A DNA stretch of 64,000 bases, from the NCBI RefSeq assembly GCF_009765835.1, contig NZ_LMUS01000006.1, positions 764,438-828,437 of the forward strand, written 5' to 3'. Of the stretch, positions 45,931 to 55,499 are shown in pieces. How positions within the stretch are numbered: the stretch's first letter is position 1; every line of letters begins with the position of its first letter. Position numbers and translations under genes: made by a program. This DNA comes from Granulicella sp. L56 (GTDB taxonomy: Bacteria; Acidobacteriota; Terriglobia; Terriglobales; Acidobacteriaceae). The notes beneath the pieces were generated by a model. It saw only the letters and a program-made list of their open reading frames with translations, searched no databases and was not told the DNA's origin.

Positions 45931-48341
45931 ATTAATTCGGAGGGAGCGGCCGTCAGCTTGAATTCGACGGTCTGCGATCCAAGCCGTGGGTGCTTTGCCG
46001 TCAGCCTCACGACACCCGCCTGTTCCTTTGCGCGAACCCAGACCGCCCCGGTTCCTCCGATCAGGGCAAATGGATTATCCCCAATAAGCTCGGCAGGCCC
46101 CTCCAGCGTGAACAGGATCGGATCATTAGCGTAGGTGCGTACGGCGCCAAATTCATCTGTCACCCGAAGCACCACTCGAGTGGTGTCCGCACCATCGGCT
46201 GCAAGGCTCGTGTCATCCGGCAACAGATGGAATTGACGATCAACGCCAAGTCCGGACAACGATTTGGAGATGACCTGCTTGCCCTTCAGATATCCGTCGA
46301 TACGCAGATCTCCCCAGGAAAATTCAAACTGCTTCGTATCCATCTTCGAAAGCTCAAGGACGAACGGAGGATAAACCAGATTCCCAAATTCCTCCTTGTC
46401 GGGATCGAGTTCTGCAAACAAAGTCCATGGATTGCTCTCGAGGCTGCGCTCGCGAAGATAGAACTTCAAATGGTCGCAGTTCGAGCAGACAACGGCCTTC
46501 GAGAACCCAACCGACTCATCGCTCTTCGCCCAATGAAATGCAGGCTCCAGAACGACCTCTTCCGCAGGATCGCACTGTGACTTATAGAAGCCTGCTGCCG
46601 GTTTGGGCTCGCGGAACATATCGGCAACGCCGTGGTAGCAGATGCGATCGCCGGCCCCAAAATTGGAATGAGTGTTGTAGTCAAAGGCGCACCAACCGAT
46701 GCCGCCGGCATACTGCGGATCCGATGCAAGCTGATTATGAATGCGGGCATGACGCAGCGTATGCTCACGCTGCCGCTCATCGTCATCCGTCGTCTTTGTC
46801 GGAAACGTATGACCTACAAATTCAGTGTTGAGATATCTTGGATGATTTGGCTTCTTAAGGGGAAAGCCGAAATCATTCATCGTAAAGACATCTTCGAGAA
46901 ACTCCGATTCCTGGAAGTAGCGAATGCCGCCCGTCTGCCGCGTCTGATCGAGAGCATGCGCCAGTGCATTGGTGCGGGTATAGAAGCTGTGATCGTCTTG
47001 AGATTCGTTGATGCGCACGCCCCATAAAATAATGGAGGGATGGTTCCAGTCACGCCGAATCATTCTGCCGACATTGTCGATAGAGATCTGCTTCCACGGC
47101 TCCGGCCCGATGTGCTGCCACCCCGGAATCTCTTCGAGAACAAGAAGCCCAATCTCGTCGCAACGATCTAGAAAATGCCGCGATTGCGGATAATGCGAGG
47201 TGCGGACGATATTGCAGTGCATTCCTTTGCGGAGGATTTCAGCGTCTTTGCGCTGAACGCGTGCAGGCATCGCCTGACCGACAAATGGAAAAATCTGATG
47301 CCGATCAAGTCCGCGCAATTTAATAATCGTCCCATTCAATGAGAAGCCATGGTCAGTGAACGTCGCCTCGCGAAATCCAATGCGCCGTGTGTCTTCATCG
47401 ATCACCTGCCCAGCACGAAGGAGCCGCACATGGACGCTATAAAGATGGGGTCGCTCAAGATCCCATAACTGTACCTTTCCAATGCGATCTAAGGAGACAG
47501 TGTGCAGCGCAGGATCTGAAGTAGTCTGTACGCTCGCATATACCGGCGCACTGGTCGTTGGATCGAGCGGAGAGACCGCGTCGCTTGTTGGCACGTATTT
47601 TTTTACAAGCTGACTCTGCTTGGCGACAACCTTATCTCCGTCCCGCAGTTCAATCTCAAGCGCGAGCCCATCCTCAGGATGAGGGCCCGCAAGAAAACAA
47701 TCCACATCAAGAGACGGAGAATCACCCAAAACATCCTTGGGGTGAGCAAAGATATTGTCGATAAATGTGGGCGAAACAACTCGCAGCGACACTTCGCGAT
47801 AGATGCCACCGAAGGTCATGTAGTCAATCTCATATCCAAAGGGTGGAATATCGGCGCGCTCTGTCGAATCAACCTGAACGACCAGCACATTGTCTGCATC
47901 AGGATGAAGATGAGGCGTGAGCTCAAAGGAGAATGGCGTATAACCACCCTTGTATTCGCCAAGAGAGACGCCATTGATCCAGACAGTAGATGCCGTCATC
48001 ACGCCTTCAAAATCGACAAAAACTCGCTTGCCTTTAGCGCTCGCCGGATACTTGAAGCGTCGCCGATAGGTGGAAACAAACTCATAATCCTTGTCATCAA
48101 AGTTGTGCCATGGAAGACGGACATTCGTGTGCGGTACGACGACTCGCTCAAACGAAGAGTCATCAAATTCGGGAGCGTGCGCGCCTTCTACTTTCGCAGG
48201 ATGGTAGCGCCAGTTGCGGTTTATCGGAATAACAGAGCGTGTAGGAGTGCTCTCCGCCGATGAGGCAAGTGCCGCAGCGCTGGGAAGGGTAGATGCAGCA
48301 AGAAGTGTGCCTGTCGTTTTGATGAAATCGCGTCTCAACAT
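45927..48341 (-). CDS. GH2-family glycoside hydrolase (secreted, Tat-type signal)
   Basis: 804 aa from ATG at 48341 (GGAG seven bases upstream). LRRDFIKTTG at the N-terminus is a twin-arginine signal. Sugar-binding and immunoglobulin-like domains (about 40-330) precede the catalytic barrel; acid/base is Glu446 (WGVRINES) and the nucleophile is likely Glu507 (LNTEF). A further C-terminal beta-sandwich region follows. Substrate could be a beta-galactoside, beta-mannoside or beta-glucuronide; galactoside is favoured by the adjoining GH35 gene. 38 bp after GH35 on the same strand. Confidence 0.88.
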   Translation of the reverse strand: MLRRDFIKTTGTLLAASTLPSAAALASSAESTPTRSVIPINRNWRYHPAKVEGAHAPEFDDSSFERVVVPHTNVRLPWHNFDDKDYEFVSTYRRRFKYPASAKGKRVFVDFEGVMTASTVWINGVSLGEYKGGYTPFSFELTPHLHPDADNVLVVQVDSTERADIPPFGYEIDYMTFGGIYREVSLRVVSPTFIDNIFAHPKDVLGDSPSLDVDCFLAGPHPEDGLALEIELRDGDKVVAKQSQLVKKYVPTSDAVSPLDPTTSAPVYASVQTTSDPALHTVSLDRIGKVQLWDLERPHLYSVHVRLLRAGQVIDEDTRRIGFREATFTDHGFSLNGTIIKLRGLDRHQIFPFVGQAMPARVQRKDAEILRKGMHCNIVRTSHYPQSRHFLDRCDEIGLLVLEEIPGWQHIGPEPWKQISIDNVGRMIRRDWNHPSIILWGVRINESQDDHSFYTRTNALAHALDQTRQTGGIRYFQESEFLEDVFTMNDFGFPLKKPNHPRYLNTEFVGHTFPTKTTDDDERQREHTLRHARIHNQLASDPQYAGGIGWCAFDYNTHSNFGAGDRICYHGVADMFREPKPAAGFYKSQCDPAEEVVLEPAFHWAKSDESVGFSKAVVCSNCDHLKFYLRERSLESNPWTLFAELDPDKEEFGNLVYPPFVLELSKMDTKQFEFSWGDLRIDGYLKGKQVISKSLSGLGVDRQFHLLPDDTSLAADGADTTRVVLRVTDEFGAVRTYANDPILFTLEGPAELIGDNPFALIGGTGAVWVRAKEQAGVVRLTAKHPRLGSQTVEFKLTAAPSELI

Positions 48342-48379
48342 AAAGTTCTCCAATATTCTTCGATCCTGAAACCCACCTA

Positions 48380-50026
48380 CTATTTTTGACGCACGTCACG
48401 GTCATAAAGAGGAAGCGTGTGCAGCCGAATACGAACCACTGATTTAGTTACGCCCCTGAAGTTCAATCCACGATCCGTCTGATCTCCATTCCAGATGCGT
48501 GAAGCCTGCCAAACGCCATTGACATATCCGCCCTCATCGGCGCTGAGAATCTCCAATTGCTCGTTCTTCGCCCCGGCTCCAGAAGCCTCGTTCACTTTGA
48601 AACTGACGCTCGCATCGAAGCCTGTCACCAGAAACTCCAAGGGGCCTAGCTGAGCCACGATCGCCCTGCCGTGGTCATCAGCAGTTCCGGGAGGTACTTC
48701 GCCATCCCGCTGCGGAAAACCGAACGACACCACTGCATCCACTCCGTCGAAATGCAGAGACTCCCGGGTCGCGCCTTTTTGTTCGACCGCAGTTTGCAGC
48801 TTGCCTTCGAAATTCAGCTTGGCGATCTCTCGATCCATGGGGCCTACGAGCGCATAGTTCTCGGATAAAGACTCAGGCACCTTCTGCTCCGTGCCCCACC
48901 ATCCCGTATAGTCCACGCCAAAGGGAGAGAAGCCAATCGCACCATGACCGAGAGCATAAAAGAAATATTTACCGAAGTTCGCGGTCCTTCCGGTCTCTGG
49001 GATAAAGAGCGCATTGTCGTTCCGATGGTAAGTCGCAACCGTCTTGCGATACAGCTCTACATCATTGGAGTAAAAGTCAGGTGCGAGAACATCGATCGAC
49101 GGTGCAGCCGCTTTCCATATGCCGATGTTGCCCTGCTGTGGGCCTCCGCTCGGATACTCTTGTCCAGGACTGGCGTGGTCACGATTTTCAAGCGCAGCGA
49201 CAGGATAAGTAATCCACACGTTGCAATACATCGGCAGCGGATACTCCGCCTTCCCCGCTCGCGCCACCTCATTGATATACCGTGCCGTCGAGTATGCGGC
49301 GAAGCGCTCGTCCGCATCCGCGCCAAAGACCTGCGACCATGTCCCGGAAGCAAGATGAAGAGCATTTACCAGCGAGGAGGGAACGTGCGTGTTGAAGTCT
49401 TTCTGCGCGGCAGGCGAGAAATCGCGAACCGATCCAATCGATCCCGATTCATTTTCAACCTGAATCATGATGACCGTGTGCTGGGCAGAATCGATCTCTT
49501 TGACATGCCGCATAAGAGCCGAGAAGGCAGACTTATCTGCATCAAGGTTACTCTCCGAGTTAGGAGAAAGAACGTCAAGAACCTTGCCATACAAACTTAC
49601 TTCCCGCGGATACTTCTCAGGATGCGTCTTCACCCATTCCGGGACATAATGCGCCTGGCCATTCTTCCATGTGCCAAACCAGAGCAACACCAGATGCAGA
49701 TGATGCTCCCGTGCACCATTCACCAAAAGATCAACGCCTGCAAAATCGAACTTGCCCGGTTCCGGCTCCATCGTCTCCCAATAGACAGGCGCTTCAACCG
49801 TATTGACGTGCATGTCTTCGAGAGCTGGCCAGACTTTGGGCAGTTCACTCGCCCACGAACTGGAGTTATTAATTTGAGCGCCGAGCATCAGGAATGGCTG
49901 TCCGTCAACGATCAGCGCGAAACGGCCATCCTTCTTTTCCAGATGAGGGATGTCGTCGGCGAAGGAATAGAGGGACAGACTACACAGGACGATCAGTAAG
50001 GTGGCAGCGCGAGAAAAGTGTGTCAA
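48380..50026 (-). CDS. GH35-like beta-galactosidase with DUF5597 domain (secreted)
   Basis: 548 aa with signal peptide 1-23. The TIM barrel carries QVENESGS with acid/base Glu193 and IPETGRT with the likely nucleophile Glu344; the C-terminal part (about 365-548) matches the DUF5597 accessory domain. Such proteins remove terminal galactose from plant-type polysaccharides. First gene of a GH35-GH2 pair; a palindrome lies about 60 bp upstream. The precise substrate is unknown. Confidence 0.85.
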   Translation of the reverse strand: MTHFSRAATLLIVLCSLSLYSFADDIPHLEKKDGRFALIVDGQPFLMLGAQINNSSSWASELPKVWPALEDMHVNTVEAPVYWETMEPEPGKFDFAGVDLLVNGAREHHLHLVLLWFGTWKNGQAHYVPEWVKTHPEKYPREVSLYGKVLDVLSPNSESNLDADKSAFSALMRHVKEIDSAQHTVIMIQVENESGSIGSVRDFSPAAQKDFNTHVPSSLVNALHLASGTWSQVFGADADERFAAYSTARYINEVARAGKAEYPLPMYCNVWITYPVAALENRDHASPGQEYPSGGPQQGNIGIWKAAAPSIDVLAPDFYSNDVELYRKTVATYHRNDNALFIPETGRTANFGKYFFYALGHGAIGFSPFGVDYTGWWGTEQKVPESLSENYALVGPMDREIAKLNFEGKLQTAVEQKGATRESLHFDGVDAVVSFGFPQRDGEVPPGTADDHGRAIVAQLGPLEFLVTGFDASVSFKVNEASGAGAKNEQLEILSADEGGYVNGVWQASRIWNGDQTDRGLNFRGVTKSVVRIRLHTLPLYDRDVRQK

Positions 50027-50087
50027 GGATGACTCCGATCCATCGAACGATTAATGGCAATACCCACTAGACGACAAAATCATTTCA

Positions 50088-50103
50088 ATGTAAAGCGTTA
50101 CAT
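50088..50103. promoter_or_regulatory. Palindromic operator candidate before the GH35-GH2 pair
   Basis: ATGTAAAGCGTTACAT is palindromic at 14 of 16 positions (mismatch at positions 7 and 10) and resembles the TGTAA-N4-TTACA sites of LacI-family regulators. It differs from the GACAAACGTTTGTC site, so a second regulator may be involved. Confidence 0.5.
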
Positions 50104-50152
50104 CATTTCCCGTCGTGGTCACGAATGCACCCCAATTTGGAGGATATTTGAT

Positions 50153-52255
50153 CTATCCAGCCGTCACAATCTCGGAAAAATCCGCGATCCCCGAGAAATC
50201 TCCCAGCACCTTTGTAAGAAGCGCAAGCCGATTTGCTCGAACCTCAGCCTCAGGTGCCATCACCATCACACCGTCAAAGAAGGCATCGACCTGCGGACGC
50301 AGCGTGGCAATCGATTCGAGTGCAGCTTTATAGTTCTTCTCCGCGCGCAAGGCCGACACTCGCACTGCCAGCTCTGCAGAGCGCTGTGCCAAAGCCTTCT
50401 CTGTAGCCTCCGCCAGAAGAGCATCTTCTACGCGAGCACCCGGAGCGATTCCCTTCTCCGCCGCCTGGGCCAGAATATTCTTCATTCGTCTGAAAGCCGC
50501 CGAGACTGCTGCAAAATCATCTGACCCACGCACAGCCGTCACTGCCTCCGCGCGGGCTACAGCATCCCGCACATCCTCTGCTCCGGCCGCCAGCACTGCC
50601 TTCACCACATCGTAGGCCTGTCCGCGAGCCTCTCTCAGATAGAACTCTAGCCGCTCGGCAAGGAATCCACGAACCTTGGCTGCCAGAGCCTCATTCTGCC
50701 CGCAAGCTGCGGCAGCGACTTCAGCCAGCGTCAACGGCAATGCGACTGTCGTCTCCGCCAGAATTTTCACAATTCCGTTAGCCGCCCGCCGCAACGCAAA
50801 CGGATCTTTGGATCCTGTTGGTTCCATCCCCAGACCAAACATTCCAGCAATGGTGTCTGCCTTGTCGGCAATCGCCAATACCCCGCCCTCCACGGTGCGC
50901 GGGACCGAGTCCTCCATCGACACCGGCTTGTACTGGTCATAGATTGCATCGGCAGCCGCCGCGCTGAACCCCTGCGCCCGTGCATACAGGCCGCCGACAA
51001 TTCCCTGCAACTCGGTAAACTCCTTCACCAATTCACTCGTCAAGTCCGTCTTGGCCAGCGAAACCGCCTCATCGAGTGCCACCGGATTCAGCTCGCACTT
51101 ACGCTGAAGCAACAGTCCAGCCAGTCCGGACGCCAGCTTCCGCACCCGCAAACTCTTCGCGGCATAGCTGCCAAGATCTTTCTGGAACGTCACATTCTTC
51201 AGCAACTCCACCCGGTCCGCCAGAGGCACTCGCTGGTCGAACTCCCAGAAGAATCTCGCATCATTGAAGCGCGCTCGCAGCACCCGCTCGTTTCCGTGCC
51301 GAATCACCGCCAGCCCTGTTTCATTCGCCTCGGTGTTCAAAACCGCCAGAAAATGCGGAGCGAGCTTGCCGGTTTTGTCCTCCACTGCGAAATATTTCTG
51401 ATGGTCACGCATCACCGTCACCAGAACTTCTTCCGGGAGTGTCAGGTACTCCGGCTCAAACCCGCCCATCACCACCGAAGGCCACTCTGTAAGCTGGGTA
51501 ACAGTCTCAACCAGTTCCTCGTCCTCGCGCCAACGGGCTCCAACGACGGTACGCGTCACAGCATCCAGAGCCTTACGAATCCTCTGCCGACGAACCTCAA
51601 CATCGGCCACGACAAAGCTCTTCTCCAGCGTCGTTTCATACTCACTCGGCGACTTCAGAGCAATCGGCTCGTCTCCGAACAGCACCCGATGCCCATAAGT
51701 CACAGAACCGGCCTCGTAACCACCAAAACTGACTTTTACCAGCTTCGCTCCCAGCAGCGCGACCATCCAGCGCACAGGGCGCACGAACCGTTCGGGCCGG
51801 CCAGCGCGCCAGTACATGTTCTTGGCCCAGTAAATTCCCGCAAGCTCTTTGGGCAACTCAGACGCGATCACATCTGCTGCGTTGAGCCCTTGTTTTGTTG
51901 AGGTCGCCGCTATGTACTCCCCCTTGGGAGTGGTGATGGTCTTAAGGGAAGCGACAGTTATACCCGCTTTTTTGGCAAATGCCTCCGCGGCAGGAGTGGG
52001 CACACCGTCTTTATAAGCCACCTTTACCGAGGGGCCAACCAACTCTTCAGTGATGTCCTGCTGGCGCTCGGCCACGTTCGCCACCCAGACAGCGAGGCGC
52101 CGGGGCGTGGCGAAGCTCTTGCTCGCAACTCCGGCAGAGACAAGCCTCTCCCGCTCCAGCATTGCCACCACGCGCTGCTGCAACTCTGCCTGCGCGCCGG
52201 CAATCATGCGCGCGGGAATTTCTTCCAGACCAATCTCGAACAGAAACTCCGCCAT
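50153..52255 (-). CDS. glyS: Glycine--tRNA ligase beta subunit
   Basis: 700 aa. MAEFLFEIGLEEIPARMI, LVGPSVKVAYKDG, RFVRPVRWMVALL, HPKYFAVED-like DHQKYFAVEDKTGKLAPHFLAVLN and the C-terminal anticodon-binding DALR-like region are typical of the beta subunit of the two-subunit bacterial enzyme. Start is ATG at 52255, where the family N-terminus begins; the frame stays open into glyQ but is not coding there. Lies 41 bp after glyQ on the same strand. Confidence 0.96.
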   Translation of the reverse strand: MAEFLFEIGLEEIPARMIAGAQAELQQRVVAMLERERLVSAGVASKSFATPRRLAVWVANVAERQQDITEELVGPSVKVAYKDGVPTPAAEAFAKKAGITVASLKTITTPKGEYIAATSTKQGLNAADVIASELPKELAGIYWAKNMYWRAGRPERFVRPVRWMVALLGAKLVKVSFGGYEAGSVTYGHRVLFGDEPIALKSPSEYETTLEKSFVVADVEVRRQRIRKALDAVTRTVVGARWREDEELVETVTQLTEWPSVVMGGFEPEYLTLPEEVLVTVMRDHQKYFAVEDKTGKLAPHFLAVLNTEANETGLAVIRHGNERVLRARFNDARFFWEFDQRVPLADRVELLKNVTFQKDLGSYAAKSLRVRKLASGLAGLLLQRKCELNPVALDEAVSLAKTDLTSELVKEFTELQGIVGGLYARAQGFSAAAADAIYDQYKPVSMEDSVPRTVEGGVLAIADKADTIAGMFGLGMEPTGSKDPFALRRAANGIVKILAETTVALPLTLAEVAAAACGQNEALAAKVRGFLAERLEFYLREARGQAYDVVKAVLAAGAEDVRDAVARAEAVTAVRGSDDFAAVSAAFRRMKNILAQAAEKGIAPGARVEDALLAEATEKALAQRSAELAVRVSALRAEKNYKAALESIATLRPQVDAFFDGVMVMAPEAEVRANRLALLTKVLGDFSGIADFSEIVTAG

Positions 52256-52296
52256 AACCTTCCTTACGTTTTCGATATTTCGCTTGAAATGATTCG

Positions 52297-53247
52297 CTAA
52301 ACTGCTGCTTCTAAGAGTTGCCCCTGCGCGGCGTAGATCCTGGCCACACCTACGACCAGCGTCCTGATCCGGGCCATGACTCCCACTCGCTCCGTGACGG
52401 AGATAGCTCCGCGCGCGTCCAGCAGGTTGAAGACATGAGAGCACTTAAGGGCCAGCTCATAAGCTCCCAGCACAGGGAAACGCTTCAGTTCGAGGGGGTC
52501 CATCTTTTCAAAATTCTTAGCCTGATTCAGCAGGCTAAGGCACTCTGACTCGTAGAGGTTCAAATGCTCCCACAGCTTACTGACATCGGCATAATCAAAG
52601 CTGTACGCCGAGAACTGCTCCTCTTCCGCAAGCCGCATTTCGCCGTAAGTCACCTTGCGGCCAGTATCTGGCTCAACTGCCCAGACGATGTCGTAAATGG
52701 AATCCACATCCTGCAAAAATCCCGCGATTCGCTCCAATCCGTAGGTAATCTCACCGCAGATCGGATCGAGGTCCATGCCTCCGCATTGCTGAAAGTAGGT
52801 GAACTGCGTGATCTCGAGGCCGTCGAGCATAACCTGCCACCCTACACCCCAGGCTCCGCCCACGGGCCACTCCCAGTTGTCTTCTTCAAACTTGATATCG
52901 TGCTCGCGAAGGTCAATTCCTATCGCCGTCAGCGACTCCAGGTACAGCTCCTGAATACGCACCGGAGGTGGTTTAAGGATGACCTGCAGTTGAGTATGGC
53001 GGAAGAGACGATTGGGGTTTTCGCCGTAACGGCCATCGGCAGGGCGGCGCGAAGGCTGCGCGTAGGCAATCCGAACCGGCTTGGGGCCGAGCACGCGCAG
53101 AAAGGTGTCGGGCGACATCGTGCCTGCGCCAACTTCAACATCGTAGGGCTGTTGCAGCACACAGCCCTGGTCGGCCCAGAACCGCTGCAAGGTAAATAAA
53201 AGCTCCTGAAATGTAAGCGCTGCCTTCTTCTCGCCTGTCGCCTGCAT
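52297..53247 (-). CDS. glyQ: Glycine--tRNA ligase alpha subunit
   Basis: 316 aa catalytic subunit. [42 protein letters not shown] and [17 protein letters not shown] are diagnostic; [19 protein letters not shown] follows. It activates glycine and charges tRNA-Gly together with the beta subunit encoded next. Confidence 0.97.
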   Translation of the reverse strand: MQATGEKKAALTFQELLFTLQRFWADQGCVLQQPYDVEVGAGTMSPDTFLRVLGPKPVRIAYAQPSRRPADGRYGENPNRLFRHTQLQVILKPPPVRIQELYLESLTAIGIDLREHDIKFEEDNWEWPVGGAWGVGWQVMLDGLEITQFTYFQQCGGMDLDPICGEITYGLERIAGFLQDVDSIYDIVWAVEPDTGRKVTYGEMRLAEEEQFSAYSFDYADVSKLWEHLNLYESECLSLLNQAKNFEKMDPLELKRFPVLGAYELALKCSHVFNLLDARGAISVTERVGVMARIRTLVVGVARIYAAQGQLLEAAV

Positions 53248-53331
53248 GGGTCTCTTTTCTGCTAACTATTTATGTACTCAATTATCCAGTTATTTAACCG
53301 ATTCTAAATGGTGTTCATTTTTGGAAGAAGT

Positions 53332-54084
53332 TCAGAGGGTATTTTTACCGGTTCGAGTCAAAACACGGGCGCTGGCCAGCTTTCGTTCAAGATGGCGCTC
53401 CAGGGTGTCGATGGCGAATCGCTGTAGGTTTGCCAGTTGCTGGGCTTGCCATTGCTCCTTTGCCAGTTCGCGCACTGTGCCGCGGAAGATGCGCCCAGCG
53501 ATGGCTGCGGACTCCGCCGGGAGCGCGATGCCACTGTTCCGGCGATCGTCGGAACAAGTCACTCCATCGCTAGTAGCCGAGTACCAGACGGCGCCGCCGC
53601 GCAGATCGAGCCCACACACGACACAGTGGCCGAGCTCGGGCATCCAGCCCATCAGGCGGTTCATCCACAAAGCGAAGTAAGTGACAGGGACAGAGGTGCT
53701 TCCGACCTGAATCTCTTCAAGAACGGCAAGGGCCAGCCGGAATACCGCATCTTCAGGAGCCTGCTCAGGCAGAGCTTCTTCAAGGACTTCGGCCACCAAT
53801 TGCAGAGCCGCGGTCCGAGCGTAGTCGATGGGCCGGCTTAGCGGAGAGGAAAGAATCTCGAAGGCATCGAGCCGCACAAGTTCCTGCCGGGGCCGCTCGG
53901 CGTAGGTGGCGCGAACATGGGTCATCGGCTCCAGCGCTCCACCGAAGCGGCGTCGAGAGCGCATGGCGTGTCGGGCTACCCCCTTGATGCGGCCCTGTTC
54001 GCGCGTAAAGAGGCTGACAAGGAGATCCGCCTCCTGAAAGGGCCATGCCCGTAAAACAATCGCCTCGCTCTGCCGCTCTATCAT
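53332..54084 (-). CDS. recO: DNA repair protein RecO
   Basis: 250 aa. N-terminal OB fold (SEAIVLRAWPFQEADLLVSLFTREQGRIKGVARHAMRSRRRFGGALEPM) and a zinc-binding-like CVVCGLDL segment near residue 157; the second cysteine pair is weak (CSDD). Helps RecR load RecA at gaps. The gene lies 84 bp upstream of glyQ on the same strand. Confidence 0.92.
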   Translation of the reverse strand: MIERQSEAIVLRAWPFQEADLLVSLFTREQGRIKGVARHAMRSRRRFGGALEPMTHVRATYAERPRQELVRLDAFEILSSPLSRPIDYARTAALQLVAEVLEEALPEQAPEDAVFRLALAVLEEIQVGSTSVPVTYFALWMNRLMGWMPELGHCVVCGLDLRGGAVWYSATSDGVTCSDDRRNSGIALPAESAAIAGRIFRGTVRELAKEQWQAQQLANLQRFAIDTLERHLERKLASARVLTRTGKNTL

Positions 54085-54120
54085 TCGCTACTCTGAGGTT
54101 CAGGGTAATGCAGGGTCGAC

Positions 54121-54160
54121 CAATGCAAAACGCGCAGCCGTTGGGCTGCGCGTTGCATTG
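54121..54160 (-). terminator. Strong terminator after the ferredoxin gene
   Basis: AACGCGCAGCC pairs with GGCTGCGCGTT around a four-base loop, and outer CAATGC/GCATTG arms add six pairs with two bulged bases. On the minus strand the stem is followed by TTTTGC. It ends the ferredoxin transcript and separates it from recO. Confidence 0.75.
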
Positions 54161-54178
54161 ATTGCTGCGTCGGCTGAA

Positions 54179-54439
54179 CTAGCGGCCGAAGTGGCTGGCG
54201 TTCTTGGTCTGGTACTCTGCCCATTTCTCGGGCAGGTCGTCGCCGGCATAGATCGCAGAGACCGGGCAGACAGGAACACACGCGCCGCAGTCGATGCACT
54301 CGACCGGATCGATAAACAGTTGCTCGGAGTCGGCATAGCCGTCCTCATCCTTCTTCGGGTGGATGCAGTCCACCGGGCAGGCGTCTACGCAAGCCGAGTC
54401 CTTCGTCCCGATACAAGGTTCCGCAATCACATAAGCCAT
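54179..54439 (-). CDS. fdxA: Ferredoxin with two iron-sulfur clusters (7Fe type)
   Basis: 86 aa small electron carrier. Eight cysteines lie at 9, 17, 21, 25, 48, 51, 54 and 58. The first motif, Cys-x7-Cys-x3-Cys-x3-Cys, lacks the middle ligand of a normal 4Fe cluster, the pattern of one 3Fe-4S plus one 4Fe-4S. It could donate electrons to enzymes such as the sulfite reductase seen elsewhere in the window, but this is not shown. RBS GGGAG present. Confidence 0.88.
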   Translation of the reverse strand: MAYVIAEPCIGTKDSACVDACPVDCIHPKKDEDGYADSEQLFIDPVECIDCGACVPVCPVSAIYAGDDLPEKWAEYQTKNASHFGR

Positions 54440-54592
54440 CTCGTTAAATCTCCCTTTTTACAACTTGAAAAGCACTGGTTGTGTCTGAGCTTGTGTCTCG
54501 ATTTTAGCAGCACTTGTCGGGTGCGCTGCAAATGAACTTCCCCGCAAATATAGGACTTTTCTGGACCTATTTCGAGTTGAGGCCCTTCGCGA

Positions 54593-55468
54593 TTACTTTG
54601 CGGCCTCGGCGCGTCTGGCGGCAAACTCCGCTGGCGTGGGGATTGGGTCCAATCCTCTACCGGCGAAGAGTTCGACGAAGATGTGCTTCATCTCCGGCAG
54701 AATGAGGCCATTGGTGGCAAGCACTTCGCGGCTGTCGAGCGTGAACTTGCCGCCGTCGAAATGAGTCACCGTTCCGCCAGCCTCGGCCACCAGAAGAACT
54801 CCGGCCGAGGTATCCCAGGGGTTGAGGTTGAACTCCCAGAAGCCGTCGAGCCGTCCGCAGGCGACATACGCCAGATCAAGCGCGGCAGAACCCGCGCGGC
54901 GAACACCGTGCGAGCGCAGCGTGATCTCCTGGTAAAAGTGGACATTGGGGCTGGCGTGGCGCTTGCGGCTCGGGAAGCCGGTCGCCGTAAGAGACTCCTG
55001 CAGCGTCTTCGTCTTGGAGACATGGATGGCGCGGCCATTGAGGAATGCGCCCTTACCGCGCTCGGCGGAGAACATCTCGTTGCGAAGAGGATCGTAGATG
55101 ACCCCGGCAACCATCTCTCCGTCCGCATCTGCAGCCAATCCGGGAGGACGATGTTCAAGCCCCAGCACCACGCAAAAAGCCGGAAAACCATGGGCGAAGT
55201 TGGTAGTGCCGTCGAGCGGATCGACATACCAGCGATACTCACTATCCAACTGGTCACGGGTTCCCTCTTCGCCGTAGACGCCGTGGGTGGGAAAGGCCGC
55301 CTTCAGCTTTTCACGGATAAGCTGCTCGCTGGCGCGATCGGCCTCGGTAACGATGTCCACGTCACCCTTGTACTCGGTGGAGACACCTTTTTCGTAAAAC
55401 TTGCGGAGCAGAGCCCCGGCTTGGCGCGCGATTCCGTCGGCGGTATGGGCAAATTCAAATTTGTTCAC
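54593..55468 (-). CDS. Inositol monophosphatase family protein
   Basis: 291 aa Mg-dependent phosphatase fold. GEEGTRD, DPLDGTTNFAHGFPAFCV and NPWDTSAGVLLVAEAGG provide the metal ligands. It may hydrolyse inositol-1-phosphate or a related sugar phosphate (SuhB, CysQ and HisN share the fold), and the substrate cannot be fixed. It follows the VWA gene by 31 bp on the same strand. Confidence 0.88.
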   Translation of the reverse strand: MNKFEFAHTADGIARQAGALLRKFYEKGVSTEYKGDVDIVTEADRASEQLIREKLKAAFPTHGVYGEEGTRDQLDSEYRWYVDPLDGTTNFAHGFPAFCVVLGLEHRPPGLAADADGEMVAGVIYDPLRNEMFSAERGKGAFLNGRAIHVSKTKTLQESLTATGFPSRKRHASPNVHFYQEITLRSHGVRRAGSAALDLAYVACGRLDGFWEFNLNPWDTSAGVLLVAEAGGTVTHFDGGKFTLDSREVLATNGLILPEMKHIFVELFAGRGLDPIPTPAEFAARRAEAAK

Positions 55469-55499
55469 TAGCTACCTCTCAGTCTTCTCACTCATAAGA

